Source: Candidatus Atribacteria bacterium (GTDB taxonomy: Bacteria; Atribacterota; Phoenicimicrobiia; Phoenicimicrobiales; Stramentimicrobiaceae). From it: a DNA stretch of 34,901 bases. A model generated the notes under the pieces. It searched no databases, was not told the DNA's origin, and saw only the letters and a list, made by a program, of their open reading frames with translations. Numbering within the stretch: the stretch's first letter is position 1; each line of letters starts with the position of its first letter. Location: NCBI GenBank assembly GCA_018402425.1, contig JAGYIZ010000020.1, positions 1 to 34,901 of the forward strand. The letters are read 5' to 3'. Positions 16,313-26,102 of this stretch are shown one piece after another. The position numbers and the translations under genes were made by a program.

Positions 16313-17338
16313 ATGAGAACAAATTCAAATCGTTCAGTCGTTCTTATGATTGTTAGTGTGATGTTAATAATTATTACTTTTATGATAATGAGTGCACCTG
16401 TTTTAGCTGAACAGCTAAAAATTGGAATTAGTCAAATTGTAGAGCATCCGGCGTTAGATAACTGTCGAGATGGTTTTGTGGACGGAATGGAAAAAGCAGG
16501 ATACAATACCGGTGAAGATGTTGTTTATGATTTTCAGAATGCCCAGGGAGAATTCAGTAATGCAATTTCGATTGCTCAAAAATTCAAGGATGATCAGGTT
16601 GATATTATTGTAGCAATTTCTACTCCAATTGCCCAGGCTGCAGCACAGGTTACCAGTGAAATACCGATTATCATTGGGGCTATTACTGATCCCGTAGCAG
16701 CCAATATTGCTGAAAGCTGGGAAAGTTCCGGAAATAATATAACCGGCATGTCTGATGCAGCTCCAAACGAAGCACAGTTAAAATTAATACCAAGATTTTT
16801 CCCTCAAGCAACTAAAGTAGGTACAATTTATAATGCGGGTGAAGCCAACTCGGTGGTTCAAGTAGAACTTTCTCGAGAAATATGTCAAGACTTAGGATTA
16901 GAACTGGTTGAAGCAACAGTAAGCAATTCCAATGAGGTATTAATGGCTGCTCAATCCCTGGTCGGAAGAGTAGATGTATTTTATATAGTGACAGATAATG
17001 TTGCAGTATCTGCCTTTAGTTCTATTGTAAAAGTTTCATTAGAAGAAAACATACCAATCATTGTAGCTGATCCTACCTTTGTTACGGAGGGGGGATTAAC
17101 TTCTTTTGGAATTGATTATTTTACTCTTGGACAGAAAAGTGCAGAAAAGGCAATACAGATTTTACAGGGAAAATTGCCTTCTGAAATACCTATTGGAAAA
17201 TTAGATAAACCGGAAGAATTAAAATTTGTTATTAATATGGACATTGCGCAACAGCTAAATCTGGAAATACCTGCCGATCTATTAGGGGAAGCAGATTCTA
17301 TTTTTCTAGGTGGGGTCAGCTGGGATCGAAGTGAATAA
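16313..17338 (+). CDS. ABC transporter substrate-binding protein (TrpX-like)
   Basis: A 341-residue exported protein of the PF04392 family. The signal peptide has a hydrophobic stretch at about 11-30 and a likely cleavage after VLA (31-33); no lipobox Cys is seen. The mature part has two periplasmic-binding-type lobes, with family segments such as IGISQIVEHPALD, IIGAITDPVAANI and a late PIVADPTFV. Members of this group have been linked to tryptophan or tyrosine uptake, but the ligand here is not determined. GGGAGG precedes the ATG. It is the first gene of a three-gene operon. Confidence 0.88.
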   Translation: MRTNSNRSVVLMIVSVMLIIITFMIMSAPVLAEQLKIGISQIVEHPALDNCRDGFVDGMEKAGYNTGEDVVYDFQNAQGEFSNAISIAQKFKDDQVDIIVAISTPIAQAAAQVTSEIPIIIGAITDPVAANIAESWESSGNNITGMSDAAPNEAQLKLIPRFFPQATKVGTIYNAGEANSVVQVELSREICQDLGLELVEATVSNSNEVLMAAQSLVGRVDVFYIVTDNVAVSAFSSIVKVSLEENIPIIVADPTFVTEGGLTSFGIDYFTLGQKSAEKAIQILQGKLPSEIPIGKLDKPEELKFVINMDIAQQLNLEIPADLLGEADSIFLGGVSWDRSE

Positions 17339-17373
17339 ACAAGATTGTTGAGAGATGGAGGAGTTAACGTAAT

Positions 17374-18303
17374 ATGAGTTGGAGCTTAGTATTTCATGCA
17401 ATAGAGCAGGGACTTGTTTTTGGAATTATGGCATTGGGAGTATATATAACTTTTCAGGTATTGGATTTTCCGGATTTGTCCGTTGATGGCAGTTTCCCAC
17501 TGGGTGCGGCTATTACTGCTAAAATAATTTTTTCGGGAGGACACCCGTTAGTAGCAATTTTCTGGGCAATTATTGGTGGTTTAATGGCAGGGGGATTAAC
17601 AGCTTTTTTTCATACTAGGCTAAAATTTACCAATTTGCTGTCTGGCATACTAACCATGACCTTGCTTTACTCGGTAAACCTGAGGATTATGGGAAAATCA
17701 AATATTCCATTATTGGGAAAAATTACAATACTCGATAATATAAAGAGTTTGTTTCCATCACTTACGATGGATCAGTTAACTCCTTTACTCTTTTTATTTA
17801 TTGTTTTGCTTGTCAAAATATTGCTGGATTATTTTCTTTCTACTGAAATAGGTATGGCAATTCGAGCAACTGGAGATAACGAGCAGATGATTTTAAGTTT
17901 GGGTGTCGATACAAAAATAACTAAAATTATTGGCTTATGCCTTTCTAACGGATTAGTTGCTCTTTCGGGTTCTCTTTTTGCCCAGTATTCTGGATTTGCT
18001 GATGTAGGAATGGGAATCGGTACAATTGTTGCTGGTTTGGCTTCAGTAATTATCGGGCGCAGCATTATTAAGAATGGCAATATTGTCTGGATGACTACCA
18101 GTGTGATTATAGGTTCAATTATTTATCGTGCAACAGTCATGATTGCACTGAGGTATGGTTATCACTTTGGTTTTCAACCGGGAGACTTGAAACTTATTTC
18201 AGTTGTTTTGGTAGTAATTGCTTTAACTTTTCCGCTAGTTCGGGGAAGGGTTAAAGCGATGGTAATGTCTAATGATTCGAGTTCAACAGAGAAAGAACAA
18301 TAA
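17374..18303 (+). CDS. ABC transporter permease (TrpY-like)
   Basis: A 309-residue inner-membrane protein with about eight to nine hydrophobic segments. The LDFPDLSVDGSFPLGAA segment near residues 30-48 is diagnostic of permeases paired with PF04392-type binding proteins, and the later GLASVIIGRSI loop is also conserved. A ribosome binding site GGAGG lies near 17357. It forms the membrane channel for the substrate delivered by the upstream protein. Confidence 0.9.
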   Translation: MSWSLVFHAIEQGLVFGIMALGVYITFQVLDFPDLSVDGSFPLGAAITAKIIFSGGHPLVAIFWAIIGGLMAGGLTAFFHTRLKFTNLLSGILTMTLLYSVNLRIMGKSNIPLLGKITILDNIKSLFPSLTMDQLTPLLFLFIVLLVKILLDYFLSTEIGMAIRATGDNEQMILSLGVDTKITKIIGLCLSNGLVALSGSLFAQYSGFADVGMGIGTIVAGLASVIIGRSIIKNGNIVWMTTSVIIGSIIYRATVMIALRYGYHFGFQPGDLKLISVVLVVIALTFPLVRGRVKAMVMSNDSSSTEKEQ

Positions 18304-18319
18304 GAGGAGGTAATTGACT

Positions 18320-19111
18320 ATGCTTCGTTTAAGATCTGTATATAAATGTTTTGCAAGAGGTACTTCATATGAAGTCAATGCTTTAACAGGAATTAATTTA
18401 AAAATTGCGGAAGGTGATTTCATAACAGTCATTGGCAGTAATGGGGCTGGAAAGTCAACCCTCCTGAATATCATATCCGGAACGATGTTGCCAGATAAAG
18501 GAATGATAAGAATAGATAATCAGGATGTAACAAAAAAAGCTGAGCATTGCCGAGCCAAATACATTGGTCGTGTTTTTCAGGACCCACTAATGGGAACTGC
18601 CCCTTCTATGACTATAGAAGAAAACCTGGTACTCTCTATAAAGCGTTATGGTAGAGGACTAAGGTTAGGATTGAACAATAAGAGAAGAGAATTTTTCCGA
18701 AACAAACTGGCAGAGTTAGAACTGGGGTTGGAGAATATGCTATCAAAGAAAGTAGCTTTGCTGTCCGGAGGGCAAAGACAGGCTTTAACGATTTTAATGG
18801 CAACAATGTTTGATCCAAAATTGCTTTTATTGGATGAACATACCGCATCCCTTGATCCGGGTATTAGTAAAAAAATACAGGCAATTACCCAGGAAATTGT
18901 TAAAGAAAAAAAATTAACAACAATCATGGTAACTCATAATATGCAAGAAGCATTAAGACTAGGCAAACGAACTATTATGATGGACCGTGGTCGTATTATA
19001 CTTGATATATCCGGCAAAGAAAGAGAAAATGTTACTATTGATTATTTATTAAAGCAATTTGCAAAATTAAGAAAAGAAGAATATATTGAAGATGAATTAG
19101 TATTAGCCTGA
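18320..19111 (+). CDS. ABC transporter ATP-binding protein (TrpZ-like)
   Basis: A 263-residue ATPase with Walker A GSNGAGKST (39-47), ABC signature LSGGQRQ (148-154), Walker B with catalytic Glu in LLLLDEHTASLD (168-179), and a later H-loop in VTHNMQEAL. A TTG at 18314 is in frame, but GAGGAGG (18304-18310) is better spaced for the ATG at 18320. It powers the permease encoded just upstream. Confidence 0.92.
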   Translation: MLRLRSVYKCFARGTSYEVNALTGINLKIAEGDFITVIGSNGAGKSTLLNIISGTMLPDKGMIRIDNQDVTKKAEHCRAKYIGRVFQDPLMGTAPSMTIEENLVLSIKRYGRGLRLGLNNKRREFFRNKLAELELGLENMLSKKVALLSGGQRQALTILMATMFDPKLLLLDEHTASLDPGISKKIQAITQEIVKEKKLTTIMVTHNMQEALRLGKRTIMMDRGRIILDISGKERENVTIDYLLKQFAKLRKEEYIEDELVLA

Positions 19112-19162
19112 TTGACTGCTGAGTAGATTATTTTGATTAAAGAAAATAATACATATTACAGT

Positions 19163-19352
19163 AAATATCGCACCCGCATAGCGGGTGGCCTTAAGAACCT
19201 CTAAAAGAGGTTTAACTTTTTAGCTCTTTTTCTTTCAATTTTTTATTTATACTTTAGCTATAATATTTTTAAGCAATATAACTTCCGACTTTGGACTTCA
19301 GGTGAAAAATTGTCATCTAGCTTATCTTAATCTTTTTATGGTTAAATAAAAT
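19163..19352 (-). repeat. Dispersed hairpin repeat, copy B (inverted)
   Basis: Read on the minus strand, the copy begins with ATTTAACCATAAAAAG, has the GAAGTCCAAAGT and AGCTAAAAAGTT segments shared with copies A and C, a clean hairpin AACCTC-TTTTA-GAGGTT, and ends GCCACCCGCTATGCGGGTGC. It occupies the gap after the ABC transporter operon and is the best preserved short-form copy. Confidence 0.85.
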
Positions 19353-19377
19353 CCCCAGATATTTTGGGGATTTTTTT
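19350..19377 (+). terminator. Intrinsic terminator after the ABC transporter operon
   Basis: AATCCCCA / TGGGGATT (19350-19357 and 19365-19372) form an 8-bp stem followed by seven T. It directly abuts repeat copy B, which would then be transcribed as part of the operon's 3' untranslated region. Confidence 0.8.
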
Positions 19378-19466
19378 ATTACTATGAAATAAAATAAAAA
19401 AAGAAAATAAAAAAGCATTTTAAATAAATCAACTTATTACTATTTAATTATCAATGGGGGCAGACA

Positions 19467-20650
19467 ATGACCAAACTATACCATAGAAAATTCCTATCAA
19501 AGAAAATTTCGAGCAACAGTTCTTGATAAAAGGTGGAAAAGAAACTTCTGCTTTAATTCTGGATCAAACATACTTTTACCCAAATGCAGGGGGACAGCTT
19601 TGTGACGGGGGCAATTGAAGTTACCAGTTATTGATGTTCAGGAGATAGACAGCAATATTATCCATTATATAAAAGGTGATATTTTGATAAACCAAGGTGA
19701 TATTATAACCGGAGAAATTGACTGGAAGCACCGTTTTGACCATATGCAACAACATGGCAGGCAGCATGTCTTATCGAGCATCTTAATATGCTATTTGTAG
19801 AAAGAGACACTATCGTTTCATATGGGTGAAAGCAGTACGCTCTTGATATTTCTTATACTTCTCTTGATGAAAAAAGGTGACCATCTGGAAGGATGTTGAT
19901 CAAGTAATTTATGATAATAAAACAATTCGTCAATACTATCTGGAGGACGATAGTAACAATATTACTGAAATTGAAAAAATAGAATTTATGAAAAATTACG
20001 GATAGTTTAAATCGATAAATTTGACTTGACTGCATGTGGTGGAATTTTGTTGTAAAAGTACAGGAGAGATAGCAATTAATAAGATAACTGGTTGGAAAAT
20101 CAATAAAAGATAAAATAGTATATCTTTTTCTTGCCTGGCCATCGTGCACTTACTGACTACCGGAGCTTACCAGATTATTAAACATATTTCAGGCTTTTTA
20201 CAGTTGGTGTTAACAATTGGAAGAAAAGTTGCCCAATTAAGTAAAGAAAAAAACGAATTAACAAAAGGATTCAATAGAATAGAAAAGAATTAATTCGATA
20301 TGAAGCAGAAGAATTAAAGGTAAGTAGTAAGAAGGAAAGGACTATTTCTAGTAAGCAAACTATTTTCACAACCTGTTCATCTTCTTCGGCCTGACTCTCT
20401 TTAATGTTAATTAATGAACAAAATGCTTAGTCTATTGCAGGGGCTGCAAAGCCGGAACCAGTTATATGGCTGTGTTCTCAAGTTTTACTATTCATATGGG
20501 AAATTAACAAAACAAATAATGATAGAATATAATGGAAAAGGCGGAGGTTCGAATTTTATGGCAGTGGGTAAACTAACAAGGAGTGCAGATCTCTTAAAAG
20601 TTTTTAATAAGACCCTACATAAACTTATTTTCAGAAAGTGCAATAAGTAA
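19467..20650 (+). pseudogene. Broken alanyl-tRNA editing protein (AlaX-type, with DHHA1 domain)
   Basis: Fragments in several frames add up to a long AlaX-type trans-editing hydrolase of about 390 residues. They include FRATVLDK, TSALILDQTYFYPNAGGQLCD, PVIDVQEIDSNIIHYIKGD and DHMQQHGRQHVLS (normally HMQQHSGQH, the zinc-binding motif, here with Ser-Gly altered). Further fragments are STGEIAI, a coiled-coil piece around VAQLSKEKNEL, and GKGGGSNFMAVGK near the C-terminus, which is the DHHA1 glycine motif. At least four frameshifts or stops separate these pieces. Intact homologues remove serine or glycine wrongly attached to tRNA-Ala. Open frames at 19615-19800 and 20414-20650 are fragments of it. 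Confidence 0.8.
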
Positions 20651-20736
20651 TAAAGAAATTTATAAATTATAGGATTATATTATTTATGTTATGAAAAAAT
20701 AGAATAAGATTAACATTATTAAGAATAAATACCACA

Positions 20737-21848
20737 GGTGTTTAAAAATATTTATTCTAGTTGTTTTATTTTATTATCTATAATAGCACCTGCTATCTGT
20801 ACAGATCGTAACTTTGAAAAGAAGAAAAGATTGGCAAAGAAAAATGGCCAAGAGTTGAAAGACAGTATGATTTAATTGAAGATCGTGAATCCTTACGGAG
20901 AGTTCAAAGAATAGGGAACACTTGAGAATTATTTCGGGCATTAAGCAGATAAACTATCAATTTAATATTATTGAAAGAGACGGTCCAAATGCCTTTACCT
21001 GCATTTCCCGGAGGTTTATTTACATCACTGCTGGTTGTTTGATTATATTCATTCAGATGATGAGTTGGCTGCAGTAATTGCTCATGAATGGGCCATGTTA
21101 TACATCAGCATTCTATAAAACCGTGCAGGACAATCGCAGATGAAATTAGTAGAACTTTTGCAATATTATTAACTGGAGATCCGACGATAGGGCTTCCCAG
21201 GAGAACTAACCACCATTGTACTTAATAATTATCGTGAAAGGTATGAAGAAGAGGCTGATTTAACCACTTGAATTGTTAAATCAGAGCCCGGATTATCATG
21301 CAGTAGCATTGTTGACTTACTTTGAAAGAGTGGGCAGTGAACAATTATTAAAGCCAAATCAGAATTTAGGTATTTTCCAAACTCACCCTGATTTGGAGGA
21401 ACGAGTTAAAAAAGTCAAACAATATTTAAAAGAAAATGGAATTACCATAAATCGTCGTTTAACTACTAATTATCTTACTGTTAATGGGGCATACAAAGAA
21501 CAGGCTAATAATTTATTAATCGCCCGAATATTCATTAATGATGAGGAGATGTTTAGATTTTCTGGTAAAGAAGAGGAATTAATTTGTCAAAAATTGGAAG
21601 AGATTGTATTAAAATTTGATCAATCATTAAGACTTGATTTGGAGCCTTATGAAATTATCTTATACTCAGACGAAGAACAAAAATGCACTTTAAGAATCGG
21701 AAGTGAAAAAATTGTATCATTGTCTCGAGAAGAGGTAGATTTTCAGGGTTTAACTGCTACTGAGGTCCTGGAAAAAGCCAGGAAAAGAATATCTGAAATT
21801 CTCTGGCAACTAAAATTAGAATTGCCTATACTATTTTTAAAAAAGTAA
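20737..21848 (+). pseudogene. Broken M48 family zinc peptidase with intact C-terminal part
   Basis: A hydrophobic, possibly secretory start near 20745-20800 is followed in shifted frames by HSDDELAAVIAHE (HExxH region, about 21053-21090, broken in the middle of the motif) and RYEEEADL (third zinc-ligand Glu region, about 21240). The rest, 21273-21848, is an open 191-residue frame. It includes THPDLEERVKKVKQYL, the usual end of M48 domains, and a further 130-residue C-terminal domain. Several frameshifts occur upstream of 21273. Without the HExxH region the fragment cannot be a protease. An M48-type peptidase with a C-terminal extension is the best reading. Confidence 0.75.
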
Positions 21849-21916
21849 ATGCTTTAACTAATAAGAGGATGAATTTCCTAAACATTAAAAAAGTTATTAT
21901 TATATTTTCCCATATT

Positions 21917-21966
21917 AAAGACCCGGATATTAATCTCAAAAGGTTGAATTAAATACCCGGGTCTTT
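21917..21966. terminator. Bidirectional intrinsic terminator
   Basis: AAAGACCCGG (21917-21926) pairs with CCGGGTCTTT (21957-21966), and the AT-rich loop can partly self-pair. T runs follow on the plus strand and a weaker one on the minus strand. It sits between the M48 pseudogene and the convergent symporter gene and can serve both. Confidence 0.75.
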
Positions 21967-21997
21967 TGTTTTAATTTTAAGTACTTACTAAATAAGC

Positions 21998-23350
21998 TTA
22001 GCCAAGAATTCCTACGCTGTTTAGAAATACAACAAATACCGCAATTGGTATTACGTATTTAATCAGGAAGGAATAACTAGCGCCTAATTTGGTACTAGCA
22101 CCTCGATTAGCTTCTTCAAGAGCCTTGTCAGTACCCCAGAACCATCCAATAAATATGGCAATCAGCATTCCACCCAACGGGAGCAGAATATTATTGGCAA
22201 AAAAGTCAAAGGAGTCTAAAATATCAAATCCCTTAATTAGTTTTACATTCGATAAAGTACTATAGCCAAGAGAAGGGAAAATACCGAGAATCCAGATAGC
22301 GATTCCCATACCAATAGTTGCTTTCTTTCGGTTCCATTTGATTTCATCAATAAAGTAAGCAGCAACAACTTCTAATAAAGAAATTGCTGATGTTAAGGCG
22401 GCTACAGTCAATAAAATAAAGAAGATGGTACCAAAGATATGTCCAGCAGCGCCCATTTGGGAAAAGACTGCCGGTAAAGTTATAAAGGTAAGCCCTGGAC
22501 CTGCAGCTGGTTCTAAACCAAAAGCAAATACGGCCGGGAAGATAACGAATCCGGCTAATAGAGCAATTATTGTATCGAAGCTAACAACATACTTGGCATC
22601 CAAGGGTAAATCTTCATCTTTTTTCAAGTAACTACCATAGGTTATCATACAACCCATTCCTAGACTCAAAGTAAAGAAAACCTGGCCAAGAGCTGCCAAA
22701 AATCCTTCAGCACTGAATGCGCTAAAATCAGGTTTTAGATAAAAAGATAATCCTTCTCCTGCGCCTGGTAATGTAACAGAACGGACAATCAGTACGAGAA
22801 GTAAAACTAACAAAACAGGCATAAGGATTTTAGACCAGCGTTCTATTCCGTTTTCAACACCGCCATAAACAATGCCAATACACAAAAGCATAAATAGGGT
22901 ATGCCAGAAAATACCACCAAAGGTTGAACTGATTGAGCTTACAAAAATATTGGCAGCATCTGAGCCGGCAGCCATATAGGCACCGGATTTAAAGATATAA
23001 GAAAGTGACCATCCGGCAACTACTGAGTAGTAAGAAAGGATGACGAATCCGGCAAGAACACCCATAAACCCGACTATTATCCAGGGGCTTCCCGGGGCTA
23101 GTGCCTTATAAGCACCAACGGGATTTTTTTGAGTCTTGCGGCCTAATAGTAATTCAGAGTTCATTACCGGGTAACCGATAAAGATTAGTAAAAGAATATA
23201 AACAAGAACAAATGCTCCACCACCATACCTACCGGTAATAAATGGGAAACGCCATATATTACCTAAACCAATAGCTGAACCAGCAGCAGCAGCTATAAAG
23301 CCTGCTCGTGTTTGCCACTGTCCTCTTCCATTTTCACTCATTTCTTTCAT
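21998..23350 (-). CDS. Neurotransmitter:sodium symporter (NSS/SNF) family transporter
   Basis: A 450-residue inner-membrane protein with about 11-12 hydrophobic helices. The first helix carries AGSAIGLGNIWRFPF, the unwound Na+/substrate-binding segment of the LeuT-type NSS family, followed by GGGAFVLVY and GYPVMNSELLLGR. Members take up amino acids with Na+; the substrate here is not predictable. AAGGAGATGAAAG precedes the start. It is the only intact gene in an otherwise decayed stretch (19.4-25.2 kb), suggesting it is still under selection. Confidence 0.92.
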   Translation of the reverse strand: MKEMSENGRGQWQTRAGFIAAAAGSAIGLGNIWRFPFITGRYGGGAFVLVYILLLIFIGYPVMNSELLLGRKTQKNPVGAYKALAPGSPWIIVGFMGVLAGFVILSYYSVVAGWSLSYIFKSGAYMAAGSDAANIFVSSISSTFGGIFWHTLFMLLCIGIVYGGVENGIERWSKILMPVLLVLLLVLIVRSVTLPGAGEGLSFYLKPDFSAFSAEGFLAALGQVFFTLSLGMGCMITYGSYLKKDEDLPLDAKYVVSFDTIIALLAGFVIFPAVFAFGLEPAAGPGLTFITLPAVFSQMGAAGHIFGTIFFILLTVAALTSAISLLEVVAAYFIDEIKWNRKKATIGMGIAIWILGIFPSLGYSTLSNVKLIKGFDILDSFDFFANNILLPLGGMLIAIFIGWFWGTDKALEEANRGASTKLGASYSFLIKYVIPIAVFVVFLNSVGILG

Positions 23351-23822
23351 CTCCTTAATTAAATAATTAAATATAAGAATGCACTTTTAGTAAATTATTA
23401 GCTGAAACATGAAGCTTATTAAAACAAAAATTCAATGAATTGTTGTTTACCACCTCCTTTTAAAGTTAATTTATTCCATGTTCAATTATGTTTTAGATAC
23501 ATTTAGGTAAAATTTTTTTTAATGTATTAGAAGATTCAAATATTATTTATAGATATTATATAACTTTAATAGACAAAAAATAGTCTTTCCTATCTTAAAT
23601 ATTTTATAATTTTTAGCAGCAAACGGTTATTTTAAAAACATTTATTATTATTTAGTAGGTTATAATTATATAACAATTTCAAAGTTTAGCACCTTTTATT
23701 ATTAATGTCAAAAGAATGAAAGACAAAATAAAATGTTAAAATAATATTTGCTTGTTATAATACTAGTTATAAAGAACTAAAAATTATAAATATTTTAAAA
23801 AAGCAATTTAAGAGCATTTTTA
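23351..23822. other. AT-rich intergenic region upstream of the symporter
   Basis: About 470 bases, very AT-rich, with no convincing gene on either strand. On the minus strand an isolated ribosome-binding-site-like AAAAGGAGGTGG (23451-23462) is not followed by a start codon at normal spacing. TATAAT-like words occur, but no clear -35/-10 pair for the symporter could be assigned. Confidence 0.6.
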
Positions 23823-24012
23823 TTTATTTAACCATAAAAAGATTGAGAGTAGCTAGATGACAGTTTTTCACTTGAAGTTCAAAGTTGGAAGTACGATTGC
23901 TTAGAAATATTATAGCTAGCATAAATAAAAATCGAAAGAAAGAGCCAAAAAGTGGTAAAAAGTTAAACCCCTTTTAGAGATTTCTTCAAGCCACCCGCTA
24001 TGTGGGTACGAT
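23823..24012 (+). repeat. Dispersed hairpin repeat, copy C
   Basis: Starts TTTAACCATAAAAAGATTG, keeps the GTAGCTAGATGACA and GAAGTTCAAAGTTGG segments of copies A and B, and ends GCCACCCGCTATGTGGGTACG. Two changes weaken the terminal hairpin compared with copy B. It lies between the symporter control region and the acylphosphatase pseudogene. Confidence 0.85.
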
Positions 24013-24134
24013 TTTTTTTAAACTGTTGAATTGAAGTAAAACAAGTGGTATATTTTATCAAATAAGATTTTTAAAATTATGGTGGTTCATTATGGTTAAG
24101 AAATAACCATGAAATAGTGATAAAAACAAACTGG

Positions 24135-24399
24135 GTGAGAGCCTATATTATTTTAACCGGTAGGTACAAGGTGTAGCATTTCGTTATTATGCTCGAAATA
24201 TAGCGAATAGGCTCGGAGTAAAAGGATGGATAAGAAACTTAGACAATGGAGACGTAGAGGCAACTATTGAGGGAGAGAGAAATTCAGCTAATCAGATGAT
24301 TGAATGGTGTAAAAGGGCCCGAGTCTGGCTTTGGTAGAGGATATAAAATAATTTGGCAGTCCTATGCTGGTGATTTTAGTGAATTTCATATTGAATGAT
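24135..24399 (+). pseudogene. Frameshifted acylphosphatase
   Basis: The sequence reads RAYIILTGR, then, after a single missing base (GGTAGGTACAAGG where GGTAGGGTACAAGG is expected), VQGVAFRYYARNIANRLGVKGWIRNLDNGDVEATIEG. That segment carries the VQGVxFR phosphate loop and the catalytic Asn in the KGWIRN segment. A second shift near AAAAGGGCCCGAG leads to GPESGFGRGY and the usual acidic end. The full length would be about 90 residues, as in the family. Both lesions are single-base changes in short G runs, so a sequencing error is a live alternative. The start codon is uncertain; GTG 24135 is used. Confidence 0.75.
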
Positions 24400-24468
24400 A
24401 ATATTAGTAGTAGTATAGTTTTATTTTTTTGAAGAAATAGAAAATAATTGAGAAAAATAGAGGAAAAA

Positions 24469-25150
24469 TGTTAGCATTACAGGAAGTTTTTATTTTATGC
24501 TTTTAGCTGGATTATTGTCATTTCTATCACCCTGTATCTTGCCTCTAGTACCAGGGTATATTTCATTTATTTCCGGATATCTTTAGAGGATTTAAACAAT
24601 AATAACAGTAAAAAGAAATAACTTTTATCGTGTTCTTACAGGGGCCTTATTTTTTATCTTCGATTTTCTATCGTCTTTATTCTTTGGGTGCTTAAACTTT
24701 CTTGGGCAGTTTTTACAGGAATATCTGGTCAATTTAAAAGAATAGGCGGTATAATCATTATCTTATTCAAGGTATATGATAGGATTATAAACATTCCTTT
24801 TTAAATTTCAAAAAGTTCCAAACCAGATCAGGTCTTTCTTTAATTTATTTTTACACCATTTTAATCGGTTTTGCTTTTGCTTTTATAACCCCAGACGGAC
24901 CTATTCTGCTGCTATTTTAGTCTATGGGTATCCAGGATACGGTTATTAAAGGCATGTCCTTATTATCCCTCTATTTTTTTGGGTTTGGGGATCTTTTTAT
25001 TAACGGCTTTAGCGGTAAATCAATTCTATCAATTAAGTGTGCAGATTAAAAATATTTCAAGATAATTGAATGGGTAGGGGCTTGCTATTAATTCTGATAG
25101 GTATTTTTATTTTTAGTGATAATTTGACAATTCTGTCTTCTTATTTTTGA
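24469..25150 (+). pseudogene. Broken CcdA-type cytochrome c biogenesis/thiol transporter
   Basis: The first part reads FLAGLLSFLSPCILPLVPGYISFISGYL, the signature first helix of CcdA/DsbD membrane domains with its redox Cys in SPC. It is followed by several frameshifts and stops through further hydrophobic segments, ending LLLILIGIFIFSDNL before TGA. The second conserved cysteine helix is not readable in a single frame. Intact CcdA moves electrons from cytoplasmic thioredoxin to exported thiol proteins. An intact secreted thioredoxin-like gene follows at 25491. Start position is approximate. Confidence 0.75.
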
Positions 25151-25399
25151 TTTAACCATAAAAAACCACTTTCTTTGAAAGTGGTAATGGGTAAATAAAA
25201 TGGTTTTACCATAAAGATAAAGCTATACTAACTGAAATATGTTTAGCTCAAATCATAAATAGATGCAAAATAGCATAAAAGAGCTCTTTTAAAAGATAGC
25301 TAAGAGATCAAGAGAAAAGAGCAGAGAAAAAACTATCTAAAAAAACTTAAGCCCACTTCAGAGGCTTTTTAAAGCCACCTGCTATGCGGGCGTGATATT
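25150..25399 (+). repeat. Dispersed hairpin repeat, copy D
   Basis: Long-form copy. It has a 5' hairpin with CCACTTTC / GAAAGTGG arms inside TTTAACCAT...ATGGGTAAA, then GGTTTTACCATAAAGA, a divergent body, AAGCCCACTTCAGAGGCTT, and the terminal CCACCTGCTATGCGGGCG. It is closest to copy E. Confidence 0.8.
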
Positions 25400-25490
25400 C
25401 ACTGAATGATTTGACATCAATTATTATTCATGTATAATTTAACACACTAAAAATAACACTAAATCAATGAATAGGTGAGGTAGTATAATT

Positions 25491-26039
25491 ATGAAGAAAT
25501 TCTTAAAAAATAGATATAAATTTTTTTTATTGTTATTTATTATAACATTGTTAATTTATGGTTTTACAGGTTCAGTAGCCGTTTCCTCCGGGGAAGAGGC
25601 AGAGCAGAATAATGATATCTTAAAGTGGCTATCTTATGACCAAGCATTGACAAAATCAAAAATTGAGAATATCCCGACCCTGATTTATTTCTATTCTGAC
25701 AACTGTGGATGGTGCAGAAAATTGGAAGATGAAACTTTCAAAAATCAAGATGTTAAGGAATTAATGAATAGTGATTTTGCCATTGTTGAAATTAACAGTA
25801 ATTCCTCTAACGTTGTTGTTACCGATAAGGGCAAAATTACCGAAAAGCAACTATCGCAGGAATTTTATCAGGTAAGGGCAAATCCAACCATTTGGTTTTT
25901 AACCAGTAATCAAGAACGCATTGCTCCCTTGCCGGGTTATGCACCTGCTGAGGATTTCATCAGTGTTTTACATTATATAAGAGATGGTTATTATAGGGAT
26001 TATAGTTTCCCCGAATACAGGGAAGAATTCAATGAGTAA
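25491..26039 (+). CDS. Exported thioredoxin-like protein
   Basis: A 182-residue protein with an N-terminal hydrophobic segment (about 10-30) acting as signal peptide or anchor. A thioredoxin-fold domain with CGWC at 72-75 follows PTLIYFYSDN, with the cis-proline loop in RANPTIWFL further on. It belongs to the thioredoxin_7/SoxW-like group of extracytoplasmic thiol proteins. Such proteins are normally re-reduced by a CcdA/DsbD membrane partner; the CcdA gene just upstream is broken, so its electron source is unclear. A terminator follows. Confidence 0.85.
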   Translation: MKKFLKNRYKFFLLLFIITLLIYGFTGSVAVSSGEEAEQNNDILKWLSYDQALTKSKIENIPTLIYFYSDNCGWCRKLEDETFKNQDVKELMNSDFAIVEINSNSSNVVVTDKGKITEKQLSQEFYQVRANPTIWFLTSNQERIAPLPGYAPAEDFISVLHYIRDGYYRDYSFPEYREEFNE

Positions 26040-26102
26040 AGGAATTTATTTTTCAATCTAGAATTTTTCTTATCAAATATTACCAAAGTAAGCTAGTAAT
26101 AA

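Noticed and set aside
20540-20565. tRNA T-loop-like word GGTTCGAATT
   Set aside because: It lies within the DHHA1 glycine motif of the AlaX pseudogene, and no cloverleaf can be built around it.
23451-23462. Strong ribosome-binding-site-like AAAAGGAGGTGG on the minus strand
   Set aside because: No start codon at usable spacing; the following TTG frame is 17 bases away and very short.
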